A DNA stretch of 64,000 nucleotides, from NCBI GenBank assembly GCA_963838805.1, contig CAWISK010000008.1:248001-312000 (forward strand), read 5' to 3'. This DNA comes from CAVRQM01 sp963838805. GTDB taxonomy: Bacteria > Pseudomonadota > Alphaproteobacteria > Acetobacterales > Acetobacteraceae. Within the stretch, counting starts at the first letter, position 1. Every line of letters begins with the position of its first letter. The notes beneath the pieces are model-generated. The model was not told where the DNA came from, did not search any database, and worked only from the letters and a program-made list of their open reading frames with translations. This document shows positions 13,221 through 21,655 of this stretch, piece by piece. Made by a program: the position numbers and the translations under genes.

Positions 13221-14118
13221 GGCGTCACGGTGACCGTCGTTCCGGACGGAAACAGCGCCTTGAGCTTAGCGGGATCGGTGATGTCGAGAACATTGCCCGC
13301 CTGATCCGCGACGGTCAGCGCGGTTCAGCGTATAGACGCCGGGCAGGCTGGTGGCGTATTGAAGCAACTGAGCTGGTTGCTGGATAGGGTCGCGGAGTAC
13401 GATGTGACGGGCACCGAGAGCGTCGGCGCCTTGAGGTTCATCGGCGGGGTGCTCTGGCCCGCGCACGGCGCGATTAGCGGGCGGCGTGAAGGTGGCTTCG
13501 GCCTGCACGATTCCCGGTGCGGTACCCTTGGCCGTCACCGCCACCTGGAACGGGCTGACGATGTAGAGGTTCGTGAAGGGACTGGTCTGTTGCAGCGTGG
13601 GCGTCAGCACCGCCGCCGAGGTCACGACCGGCCGGCGCGACGCGGGTGCCACTGTGTTGACGACCGAGATGGTCAGCGGTGAGACGAGGCTCGCCAGGGC
13701 GGAGCCGGAGGTGACCGCACAGTGGCGGAACTCGTCGCACACGGCGATGTAGTCCAGCGTCCAGGTGCCCGGCTCGGAATACAGGTTGAGACCGTGCGGG
13801 TGCAGCCCGCCGCCGCCCAGCGGGCGTGCGGACCAGGCCATCGAAGCTCGTCGGCTGCGGCGAGAGCGCCTGGCTGCCGACGATCTCCTGGTGCCCGGAG
13901 GGTGAGCGGAACCCGAATGCGACCGAGGACAGCGCGAACGGTGCCGTGGCCGATGCCTTGATCTCGAGCGTGACCGCCGCCGGCGGCGTCGCCACGTTGA
14001 CGGTGAACGGCGTCACGATGCGCGCCCCGTTCAAGACCCCGTACGAGGTCTGGGCCGAGGCCGCAGCCAGCGGGAGCCCGGTGAGCACGGCCGTGAAAAC
14101 GAAAGAGTGCAGGCGCAT
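13217..14118 (-). CDS. Secreted protein of unknown function (multiple frameshifts)
   Basis: I do not recognise the family. The start is an ATG 13 bases after AAGGACC, encoding a signal peptide (MRLHSFVFTAVLTGLPLAAA, cleavage near ASA-QTS). The mature part is beta-rich. A coherent reading needs frame changes near 13820, 13460, 13370 and 13325, giving pieces such as GLHPHGLNLYSEPGTWTL, TSPFTNLYIVSPFQVAV and LTVADQAGNVLDITDPAKL, and ending PSGTTVTVTP. Four shifts in 900 bases is denser than elsewhere, so real decay is possible. The end overlaps the pyrC stop. It is divergent from the GntR gene. Confidence 0.5.
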
Positions 14119-14253
14119 TCGCGAGGTCCTTGAGGACGGCCGTCCCAGCATGCCCGGATAATTCCGCAACCGCAAGCGATCGGCCGAAGCCGGCGCGGCG
14201 GACGGAGGTGCCCGATGTGGCCGGCAAAAACCCATTGCCTCTGTCGTGGTGTG

Positions 14254-14263
14254 TGGTATACCT
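14254..14263. promoter_or_regulatory. Candidate GntR operator (palindrome GGTATACC)
   Basis: The perfect 8-base palindrome GGTATACC at 14255-14262 is embedded in TGGTATACCT. FadR/FCD-type GntR proteins commonly bind TNGTNNNACNA-like sites, which this fits. It lies about 25 bases upstream of the GntR start, consistent with autoregulation, and between this gene and a divergent one. Confidence 0.5.
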
Positions 14264-14287
14264 GATTTTGTTCACCAGGGGACGTCC

Positions 14288-15022
14288 TTGACAGAGCGCA
14301 TGCCGCCTCGCCTTCGGGTCGAACCGCTCGTCGTCAATGCCGGGCTGCGCCGGCAGGCCTGCGATGCCATCAAGCACGCGATCACCGAAATGGACATCTA
14401 CGGCCATCCCGAGGAAATCCGGCTGGATGAGCGCCAGCTCTCGCGGGAACTGGGCGTCAGCCGCACGCCGATCCGTGAGGCGCTGACCGTGCTGGAGCAG
14501 GAAGGCTTCGTGCGTTCCGTGCCGCGGCGCGGCATCTATGTCGTGCGCAAGAGCAAGGCCGAGGTGATCGACATGATCACCGTGTGGGCCGCCATCGAAA
14601 GTCTCGCGGCGCGGCTCGCGACCGTGCGGGCGAGCGATTCCGAGTTGCGCGAGCTGCGCGCCCTGTTCGCCGATTTCGGCAGTGATCCATCGGATCACAT
14701 TCACGAATACTCCGAGGCCAACATGGCCTTCCACAAGACGATCATCCGCCTGGGCGGCTGCTCGTTGATGACCGAGCTGACGGAAAATCTGTTCATTCAT
14801 ATGCGCGCGGTGCGCGAGGTGACGATCCGCCAGGACAACCGGGCGCAGCGCTCGATCCGCGATCACATGAACATCATCGCAGCCCTCGAAGCGCGCGACG
14901 CCGATCTCGTCGCGCGTCTGGTGCGCGAGCACACCTTCGCTCTGGCCGTGCATATCCAGGAACACGGTGACGCCCTGAACGAATACGAGGCGGAGCCGCA
15001 ACCGCGACAGCGTTTCGCCTAG
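14288..15022 (+). CDS. GntR-family regulator with FCD domain
   Basis: Winged-helix repressor of the FadR/FCD subfamily, about 244 residues. The DNA-binding helix-turn-helix is seen in DERQLSRELGVSRTPIREAL. The C-terminal all-helical FCD effector domain has the metal-ligand pattern with an early Asp/Glu, SEANMAFHKTI and later His residues in IRDHMNIIAAL. I chose the TTG at 14288 because AGGGGA stands 5 bases upstream and a longer reading would run through the palindromic site. An ATG at 14300 is the alternative. It precedes the oxalate genes in the same direction and is the likely regulator of the cluster, sensing oxalate or a CoA-ester or acid derivative (inference). Confidence 0.88.
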   Translation: MTERMPPRLRVEPLVVNAGLRRQACDAIKHAITEMDIYGHPEEIRLDERQLSRELGVSRTPIREALTVLEQEGFVRSVPRRGIYVVRKSKAEVIDMITVWAAIESLAARLATVRASDSELRELRALFADFGSDPSDHIHEYSEANMAFHKTIIRLGGCSLMTELTENLFIHMRAVREVTIRQDNRAQRSIRDHMNIIAALEARDADLVARLVREHTFALAVHIQEHGDALNEYEAEPQPRQRFA

Positions 15023-15033
15023 GCGGTCGCCTT

Positions 15034-15051
15034 CCGGCGGCCGGATGGATC
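15034..15051 (+). repeat. 18-bp element upstream of the ThDP enzyme gene (copy 1)
   Basis: CCGGCGGCCGGATGGATC lies about 52 bases before the start of the ThDP enzyme. Copy 2, with one mismatch, stands before frc at 16887-16904. Two copies placed at the same kind of position suggest a shared leader or protein-binding site, or a small duplication when the operon formed. Confidence 0.5.
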
Positions 15052-15103
15052 ATTGCCTGTTCGGCCGCCGCTGTGGCGCGCGTCCGATGGATGGGAGGAA
15101 AGA

Positions 15104-16870
15104 ATGGACGAGATCGCCACCAAGCCGGCCGATGCCGCACAAAAAACAGCGGGCACGGCCGAGGATACGCTGAAGGCGAAGAGTCGCGACGCAAGCGTGA
15201 TCTCGGGCGGCCACCTGGTCGCCAGGGCGCTGAAGAACGAAGGCGTGGACACGATCTTCACGCTGTGCGGTGGCCACATCATCGACATCTATGACGGGTG
15301 CGTGGACGAGGGCATCCGCATCATCGACGTGCGCCACGAGCAGGTCGCGGCGCATGCGGCGGACGGCTACGCGCGTCAGACGGGCAAGCTCGGCTGCGTC
15401 GTCACCACGGCGGGGCCTGGCTGCACCAATGCCATGACCGGCGTCGCCACGGCGTTCCGCTCGGAGAGCCCGATCCTGCATATCGGCGGGCAGGGTGCGT
15501 TGACCCAGCACATGATGGGATCGCTGCAGGATCTGCCGCATGTGGACATGATGCGGCCGATCACGAAGTTCTCGGCCGGCGTGCGCTCCACCGAGCGCGT
15601 GGCCGACATGGTCGCGATGGCGGCGCGCGAATGCTTCGCGGGCGCGCCCGGTCCCGCCTATCTGGAAATTCCGCGCGACGTGCTGGACCGCGAGATTGAA
15701 TTGTCGCGCGCGGTGATCCCGCAGCCGGGCGCCTATCGCGCCTCGACCAAGTCGCTGGGCGATCCGGCGGACATCGAGAAGCTCGCCGACATGCTGGTGG
15801 CATCGGAGCGTCCGGTGATCCTGATCGGCGGGCAGGCCTGGACGTGCCGCGGCCACGAGGCGGCGCTGGAGATGGTTCGGGCGCTCGATATCCCGGCGTA
15901 TTTCAACGGTGCCGCGCGCGGCCTGCTGCCGCCGGGCGATCCGCACCATTTCGATCGCACGCGGCGCGAGGGATTCGACCGCGCCGACGTGATCGTGATC
16001 GTCGGCACGCCGTTCGACTTCCGCATGGGCTACGGCAAGCGGCTCGGCCGCGGTGCGAAGGTCGTGCAGATCGACCTGGACTATCGCACCGTCGGCAAGA
16101 ACCGCGACATCACCTTGGGTCTCGTGGGCGATCCGGGCGTGATCCTGGGGGCGGTGCGGCAGGCCGCGACTGGACGCCTGCAAGCGGGCGCGCAGCAGCA
16201 GCGACGCGCCTGGATGGCGGAGCTGCGCAAGCTGGAGGCGGCGGCCACCGAGAAGCTGATGCCGCTGTTCAAGTCCGATCGGTCGCCGATCCATCCGTAT
16301 CGCGTGGCCTGGGAACTCAACGAATTTCTGGGCGACGACACGATCTATATCGGCGACGGCGGCGACGTGGTGACGATCTCGGCACAGGCCGTGCGGCCGC
16401 GTCGTCCGGGGCAGTGGATGGACCCCGGGGCCTTGGGCAGCCTCGGTGTCGGCACCGGCTTCGCGCTCGCCGCCAAGCTCGCGCATCCGCAGAAGGAAGT
16501 GCTCTGCTACTACGGGGACGGGTCATTCGGCATGACCGGCTTCGACATGGAGACGGCGAACCGCTTCAAGGCGCCCTATCTCGCGGTGATCGGCAACAAC
16601 TCGGCGATGAACCAGATCCGCTATGGCCAGATCACGAAATACGGCGAGCAGCGCGGCAATGTCGGCAATTTGCTGGGCGACATCCCGTTCGGCCGGTTCG
16701 CCGAGATGCTGGGCGGCTCCGGCGAGGAGGTGCGCGACGCGGCACAGATCGCGCCGGCGTTGCGGCGCGCGCGCGAGGCCATCCACAAGAGCGGCAAGTC
16801 GGCGATCGTCAACATCTGGGTCGATCCCTCGGAATACGCACCCGGCACCAAGGCGCAGACGATGTCATAG
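15104..16870 (+). CDS. ThDP-dependent oxalyl-CoA decarboxylase / 2-hydroxyacyl-CoA lyase-like enzyme
   Basis: Thiamine-diphosphate enzyme of 588 residues. Pyr domain: catalytic Glu79 in DVRHEQ. PP domain: cofactor motif Gly471-Asp472-Gly473 followed 25 residues on by Asn498-Asn499. Position directly before frc and an OxlT-type antiporter gives the role of oxalyl-CoA decarboxylase (oxalyl-CoA to formyl-CoA and CO2). However, canonical Oxc/YfdU proteins read GVVGIP(I/V)T-D/N-x-AR where this reads FTLCGGHIIDIYDGC, which with VTAGPG-type TTAGPGCTNAMTGV resembles ILVBL/2-hydroxyacyl-CoA lyases. It may thus be a divergent Oxc, or a lyase that splits a 2-hydroxyacyl-CoA to formyl-CoA. Acetolactate synthase is less likely given the neighbours. 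GGAGG stands 7 bases before the ATG. Confidence 0.8.
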   Translation: MDEIATKPADAAQKTAGTAEDTLKAKSRDASVISGGHLVARALKNEGVDTIFTLCGGHIIDIYDGCVDEGIRIIDVRHEQVAAHAADGYARQTGKLGCVVTTAGPGCTNAMTGVATAFRSESPILHIGGQGALTQHMMGSLQDLPHVDMMRPITKFSAGVRSTERVADMVAMAARECFAGAPGPAYLEIPRDVLDREIELSRAVIPQPGAYRASTKSLGDPADIEKLADMLVASERPVILIGGQAWTCRGHEAALEMVRALDIPAYFNGAARGLLPPGDPHHFDRTRREGFDRADVIVIVGTPFDFRMGYGKRLGRGAKVVQIDLDYRTVGKNRDITLGLVGDPGVILGAVRQAATGRLQAGAQQQRRAWMAELRKLEAAATEKLMPLFKSDRSPIHPYRVAWELNEFLGDDTIYIGDGGDVVTISAQAVRPRRPGQWMDPGALGSLGVGTGFALAAKLAHPQKEVLCYYGDGSFGMTGFDMETANRFKAPYLAVIGNNSAMNQIRYGQITKYGEQRGNVGNLLGDIPFGRFAEMLGGSGEEVRDAAQIAPALRRAREAIHKSGKSAIVNIWVDPSEYAPGTKAQTMS

Positions 16871-16886
16871 GCGTACAAATAGGCTG

Positions 16887-16904
16887 CCGGCGGCCGAATG
16901 GATC
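16887..16904 (+). repeat. 18-bp element upstream of frc (copy 2)
   Basis: CCGGCGGCCGAATGGATC, one mismatch from the copy at 15034-15051, lies in the 54-base gap before frc. Both copies end about 20-50 bases before a start codon in the oxalate operon. Confidence 0.5.
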
Positions 16905-16924
16905 GAACACAGGGAGGGAAGATC

Positions 16925-18199
16925 ATGGGCAAGGCACTCGAAGGCGTTCGTATTCTCGATTTCACGCATGTGCAGTCAGGCCCGACCTGCACGCAGTTGC
17001 TGGCGTGGTTCGGCGCCGACGTCATCAAGATCGAGCGGCCGGGGATCGGCGACATCACGCGCGGTCAGTTGCGCGACATCCCGGACGTGGACAGCCTGTA
17101 TTTCACCATGCTGAACCACAACAAGCGCTCGATCACGGTGGACAGCAAGCATGCCACCGGCAAGCAGGTGATCGAGGCGCTGATCCGCGAATGCGACGTG
17201 CTGGTCGAGAACTTCGCTCCCGGGGCACTGAATCGGATGGGCTTCACCTGGGAGCGTATCCAGGAGCTGAACCCGCGCATGATCGTGGCCTCGATCAAAG
17301 GCTTCGGCCCCGGCCCCTATGAGGATTGCAAGGTGTACGAGAACGTCGCGCAATGCGCCGGCGGCTCCGCCTCCACCACCGGCTTCGATGACGGGCCGCC
17401 GCTTGTGACGGGTGCACAGATCGGCGACAGCGGCACCGGCTTGCATCTGGCGCTGGGCATCGTCACCGCGCTCTATCAGCGCACCAAGACCGACCGCGGC
17501 CAGAAGGTGACGGCGGCGATGCAGGATGGGGTGCTGAATCTGTGTCGCGTCAAGCTGCGTGACCAGCAGCGGCTGGCGCACGGTCCGCTGAAGGAATATC
17601 CGCAATACCCGAACGGCCAATTCGGCGAGGCGACGCCGCGTGCGGGTAACGCTTCGGGCGGCGGCCAACCCGGCTGGATCCTGAAATGCAAGGGCTGGGA
17701 GACCGACCCCAATGCCTACATCTACTTCATCACGCAGGCGCCGGTGTGGGCCAGCATCTGCAAGGTGATCGGCCGTGAGGAGTGGATCACCCATCCGGAC
17801 TATGCGAAGCCGGAGGCAAGGCTGCCTCACCTGCAGGACATCTTCGCTACGATCGAGCAGTGGACCATGACCAAGACGAAGTTCGAGGCCATGGAGATCC
17901 TGAACGAGTACGACATTCCGTGCGGCCCGATCCTGTCGATGAAGGAGATCGCCGAGGAGCAGTCGCTGCGTGCAACCGGCACCGTCGTCGAGGTCGATCA
18001 CCCGACGCGCGGCAAGTATCTGTCGGTGGGCAATCCGATCAAGCTGTCCGACAGTCCCAGCGAGGTGCTTCGCTCGCCGCTGCTGGGCGAACACACGCAG
18101 GAGATCCTGCGCGACGTGCTGCGCTTCGATGCTTCGCGGATCGCCGAGGTGAACGCTTCGGGCGCGCTAGGCGAACCACAGCGCATGGCGGCAGAATAG
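16925..18199 (+). CDS. frc: Formyl-CoA:oxalate CoA-transferase
   Basis: Class III CoA-transferase that moves CoA from formyl-CoA to oxalate, regenerating oxalyl-CoA and releasing formate, 424 residues in the cytosol. Key Frc features are present: Gln17 in FTHVQSGP, Tyr138 in KVYENVAQ, the catalytic Asp168 that forms the acyl-enzyme in QIGDSGTG, and the mobile glycine loop ASGGGQPGW. Long stretches, for example EYPQYPNGQFG and GWETDPNAYIYF, are closest to Escherichia coli YfdW; like YfdW, it has Gln rather than Trp at position 48. Strong AGGGAGG is placed 8 bases before the ATG. No frameshift. This gene anchors the oxalate assignment of the whole locus. Confidence 0.95.
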   Translation: MGKALEGVRILDFTHVQSGPTCTQLLAWFGADVIKIERPGIGDITRGQLRDIPDVDSLYFTMLNHNKRSITVDSKHATGKQVIEALIRECDVLVENFAPGALNRMGFTWERIQELNPRMIVASIKGFGPGPYEDCKVYENVAQCAGGSASTTGFDDGPPLVTGAQIGDSGTGLHLALGIVTALYQRTKTDRGQKVTAAMQDGVLNLCRVKLRDQQRLAHGPLKEYPQYPNGQFGEATPRAGNASGGGQPGWILKCKGWETDPNAYIYFITQAPVWASICKVIGREEWITHPDYAKPEARLPHLQDIFATIEQWTMTKTKFEAMEILNEYDIPCGPILSMKEIAEEQSLRATGTVVEVDHPTRGKYLSVGNPIKLSDSPSEVLRSPLLGEHTQEILRDVLRFDASRIAEVNASGALGEPQRMAAE

Positions 18200-18229
18200 A
18201 CCCGCCGGCCCGCGACCAGGAGGATGACG

Positions 18230-20404
18230 ATGCAAGACGTGGCAGGCGGAACGCAGGGAGACGGCGCCGCGGCGGCTGGCGCGCGGCGAACGGTACGCGA
18301 CATCCTGGACCGGGTGCGCGCGAGCGGCCGTGACGCGCTGACCGCGCCGGAGGGCAAGCTGGTTTGCGACGCTTATGGCATCGCCGTGCCGCAGGAATCG
18401 GTCGCCCGCTCCGCCGACGAAGCGGCGCGCGTCGCGAGCGGCATGGGCTTCCCGGTGGTGCTGAAGATCGTCTCGCCGGACATCCTGCACAAGACGGAGG
18501 CCGGCGGCGTTCTGGTCGGCCTGAAGGATGCGCAGGCCGTCTCCCGCGGCTACCAGACGATCATCGACAATGCCCGCCGCCACAAGGCGGATGCGCGCAT
18601 CGACGGCGTGCAGATACAGCAGATGCTGCAAGGCGGCCAGGAAGTCATCGTCGGTGCCGTGACCGATGGCAGCTTCGGCAAGCTGGTCGCTTTCGGCCTC
18701 GGCGGCGTGCTGGTCGAGGTGCTGAAGGACATCACCTTCCGCCTGGCACCCGCGACGCGCGACGACGCGCTATCGATGCTGGACGGCATCCAGGCGGCCG
18801 AGATGCTGAAGGGTGTGCGCGGTTCCGAGCCGGTCGATCGCGAAGCGCTGGCCAATCTGATCGTGCGCGTTTCGCAGTTGGTGAGCGACTTCCCGGAGAT
18901 CAGCGAACTCGACCTCAATCCGGTGTTCGCGACGGCCAAGGGTGCGATCGCCGCGGATGTGCGGATCGTGCTGGACTTCGCACCGGCCGAACCACGCTAT
19001 CGGCCGAGCCAGGACGAAATCCTGGCGGCGATGAATCGCATCATGCGACCGCGCGCCGTGGCGGTGATCGGCGCCTCGGCCGAGGACGGCAAGATCGGCA
19101 ACTCGGTGATGAAGAACCTCATCAACGGTGGCTACAAGGGCGCGATCTACCCGATCCATCCCAAGGCCGATGAAATCCTCGGGCGCAAGGCATACAAATC
19201 CGTCAAGGACGTGCCGGACACGATCGATGTCGCGGTGTTCGCGATTCCCGCCAAGTTCGTCGCGGGCGCACTCATCGAATGCGGCGAGAAGCAGATTCCC
19301 GGCGCGGTGCTGATCCCCTCGGGCTTTGCCGAGACCGGCAACGAGGAGGGGCAGCGCGAGATCCAGGCGATCGGCCGGAAATACAACATCCGGCTGCTCG
19401 GGCCGAATATCTACGGCTTCTACTACCTGCCGGCCCATCTGTGCGCGACCTTCTGCACTCCGTACGACGTGCAGGGGCAGGCTGCCTTGTCGTCGCAATC
19501 GGGCGGCATCGGCATGGCGATCATCGGCTTCAGCCGCTCGGCGAAGATGGGCGTCTCGGCGATCGTGGGCGTCGGCAACAAGGCCGATATCGACGAGGAC
19601 GATCTGCTGACCTTCTTCGAGCAGGACGACGACACGCAGATCATCGCCCAGCATTGCGAGGATCTGAAGGACGGCCGCTCCTTTGCCGAGGTGGCGAAGC
19701 GTGTGACGCCAAAGAAGCCGGTGATCGTGCTGAAGGCCGGTCGCACCTCGGCAGGTGCGCGCGCTGCGAGTTCGCATACCGGCGCCTTGGCGGGCAACGA
19801 CAAGATCTACGAGGACGTGCTGAAGCAGGTCGGCGTGATCCGTGCCCGCAGCCTGCGCGAGATGCTGGAGTTCGCGCGCGGCCTGCCGAAGCTGCCGACG
19901 CCCAAGGGCGAGAATGTCGTCATCATCACCGGCGCCGGCGGATCGGGCGTGCTGCTGTCCGATGCCTGCGTCGATAACGGGTTGTCGCTGATGGCCATGC
20001 CGCCCGATCTGGACGCGGCGTTCCGCAAGTTCATCCCGCCATTCGGTGCCGCCGGCAATCCTGTCGATATCACCGGCGGCGAGCCGCCCGTCACCTATCA
20101 GAACACGGTGCGGCTCGGTTTGCAGGACGAGCGCATCCACGCGCTGATCCTCGGATACTGGCACACGATCATCACGCCGCCGATGGTGTTCGCGCACCGC
20201 ATGGTCGAGGTGGTGGAGGAAATGCGCGCGAAGGGTATCCACAAGCCGATCGTGGCCTCCCTCGCGGGTGACGTGGAAGTGGAGCAGGCATCGGAATACC
20301 TCTACGACCACGGTATTCCCGCCTATCCGTACACGACGGAAATCCCGGTTGTGCTGCTGGGCGCCAAATACCGATGGGCGCGCGGCGCCGGGCTGATCGG
20401 GTGA
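18230..20404 (+). CDS. Fused ADP-forming acyl-CoA ligase, ATP-grasp domain first
   Basis: ADP-forming acyl-CoA synthetase with both subunits in one chain, about 724 residues. An ATP-grasp (beta) region at roughly 25-255 carries a conserved histidine at 87 in DILHKTEAGGV. The CoA-binding and ligase (alpha) part at 270-715 carries the phosphorylated His516 in SSHTGALAG. The order beta-alpha is the reverse of Pat/Acd-type fusions, which begin with the CoA-binding domain. It could prime the pathway by making oxalyl-CoA or formyl-CoA, or run backwards to save the thioester as ATP (inference). I start at the second ATG, 6 bases after AGGAGG; the first ATG abuts the ribosome site. Confidence 0.85.
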   Translation: MQDVAGGTQGDGAAAAGARRTVRDILDRVRASGRDALTAPEGKLVCDAYGIAVPQESVARSADEAARVASGMGFPVVLKIVSPDILHKTEAGGVLVGLKDAQAVSRGYQTIIDNARRHKADARIDGVQIQQMLQGGQEVIVGAVTDGSFGKLVAFGLGGVLVEVLKDITFRLAPATRDDALSMLDGIQAAEMLKGVRGSEPVDREALANLIVRVSQLVSDFPEISELDLNPVFATAKGAIAADVRIVLDFAPAEPRYRPSQDEILAAMNRIMRPRAVAVIGASAEDGKIGNSVMKNLINGGYKGAIYPIHPKADEILGRKAYKSVKDVPDTIDVAVFAIPAKFVAGALIECGEKQIPGAVLIPSGFAETGNEEGQREIQAIGRKYNIRLLGPNIYGFYYLPAHLCATFCTPYDVQGQAALSSQSGGIGMAIIGFSRSAKMGVSAIVGVGNKADIDEDDLLTFFEQDDDTQIIAQHCEDLKDGRSFAEVAKRVTPKKPVIVLKAGRTSAGARAASSHTGALAGNDKIYEDVLKQVGVIRARSLREMLEFARGLPKLPTPKGENVVIITGAGGSGVLLSDACVDNGLSLMAMPPDLDAAFRKFIPPFGAAGNPVDITGGEPPVTYQNTVRLGLQDERIHALILGYWHTIITPPMVFAHRMVEVVEEMRAKGIHKPIVASLAGDVEVEQASEYLYDHGIPAYPYTTEIPVVLLGAKYRWARGAGLIG

Positions 20405-20426
20405 CGATCGCGAGCGGGCGCGCGGC

Positions 20427-21639
20427 ATGAACATCCACGAGTATCAGGCGAAGGAATTGCTGCGGGGCTTTGGGGTTCCGGTGCTGGCGGGTCATGTGGC
20501 GTGGTCGCCGGAGGAGGCGGTTGCGGCGGCGTCTGGTCTGCCGGGTCCGGTGTATGTGGTGAAGAGCCAGATCCATGCCGGCGGCCGTGGTGCCGGGCGG
20601 TTCGCCGGCGATCCGCAGGGCGGCGGCGGCGTGCGGCTGGCGCGCTCGGCCGGGGAGGTGCGCCAGGCGGCCGAGGCGATGCTGGGCCACGTGCTGGTGA
20701 CGAAGCAGACCGGGCCAAGCGGGCCGGCGGGTGCATCGGCTGTATGTCGAGGCCGGCTGCGACATTGCCCGCGAGCTGTATCTGTCGCTGCTGGTGGACC
20801 GGGCGGCCGGGCGGCTGGCGGTGATCGCCTCGACCGAGGGCGGCATGGAGATCGAGGAGGTGGCGTCCCGCCATCCCGAGCGCATCCTGCGCGTCACCAT
20901 CGATCCGGCCACCGGCCTGTCCGGCTTTCACGCGCGGCGGCTGGCCTTCGGGCTGGGCCTTGCGGGTGCGCAGGCGCGGGCGTTCGGCCGGCTGCTGGAC
21001 GGGCTGGCGCGGGCCTTCGCCGCACTCGATTGCGCGATCATCGAGATCAACCCGCTGGTGGTGACGGGATCGGGCGAGCTGGTGGCGCTGGATGCGAAGA
21101 TGAGCTTCGACGACAACGCGCTGTTCCGCCATGCCGAGCTGGAGGCGCTGCGCGACGAGGCGGAGGAGGACCCGAAGGAGCTGGAGGCGGCGCGGCACAG
21201 CCTCAGCTACGTGGCGCTGGACGGCACCATCGGCTGCATGGTGAACGGCGCCGGCCTGGCGATGGCGACGATGGACATCATCAAGCTGTATGGCGCGAGC
21301 CCGGCCAATTTCCTCGATGTCGGCGGCGGAGCCACCAAGGAGCGGGTGACGGCGGCGTTCAAGATCATCCTGTCGGACCCGAACGTCGAGGCGATCCTGG
21401 TCAACATCTTCGGCGGCATCATGCGCTGCGACGTGATCGCCGAGGGGGTGGTGGCGGCCGCGCGCGAGGTCAGCCTGACGGTGCCGCTGGTGGTGCGGCT
21501 GGAGGGCACCAACGTCGCGCTGGGCAAGGACATCCTGGCGCATTCCGGGCTGGCCATCATCGCCGCCGACAATCTGGCGGATGCGGCGGAGAAGGTGGTG
21601 CGGGCGGTGCGCGAGAGCGTCACCCAGGAAGGCGGTTGA
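20427..21639 (+). CDS. sucC: SucC-like ADP-forming CoA ligase beta subunit (frameshifted)
   Basis: Beta subunit of a succinate-CoA ligase-type enzyme. It opens MNIHEYQAKELL, has the ATP-grasp segments VVKSQIHAGGRG and ASTEGGMEIEE, metal-binding IIEINPLVV, the GTIGCMVNGAGLAMATMD block and NIFGGIMRCD. The frame breaks near 20730 (GPSGPAG to HRLYVEAG); joined it is about 404 residues, usual for SucC. It sits in the oxalate operon and not beside citric-acid-cycle genes, so it may be a paralogue acting on another acid (malate, oxalate, formate). The malate thiokinase beta subunit MtkA is similar enough that the substrate cannot be decided from sequence. Confidence 0.82.
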
Positions 21640-21655
21640 TGGGGGAGGGCGGCTG

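Noticed and set aside
15104..16870. Acetolactate synthase catalytic subunit
   Set aside because: ThDP motifs are shared, but no small regulatory subunit or ilv gene is adjacent and the frc/oxlT context favours a CoA-dependent decarboxylase or lyase.
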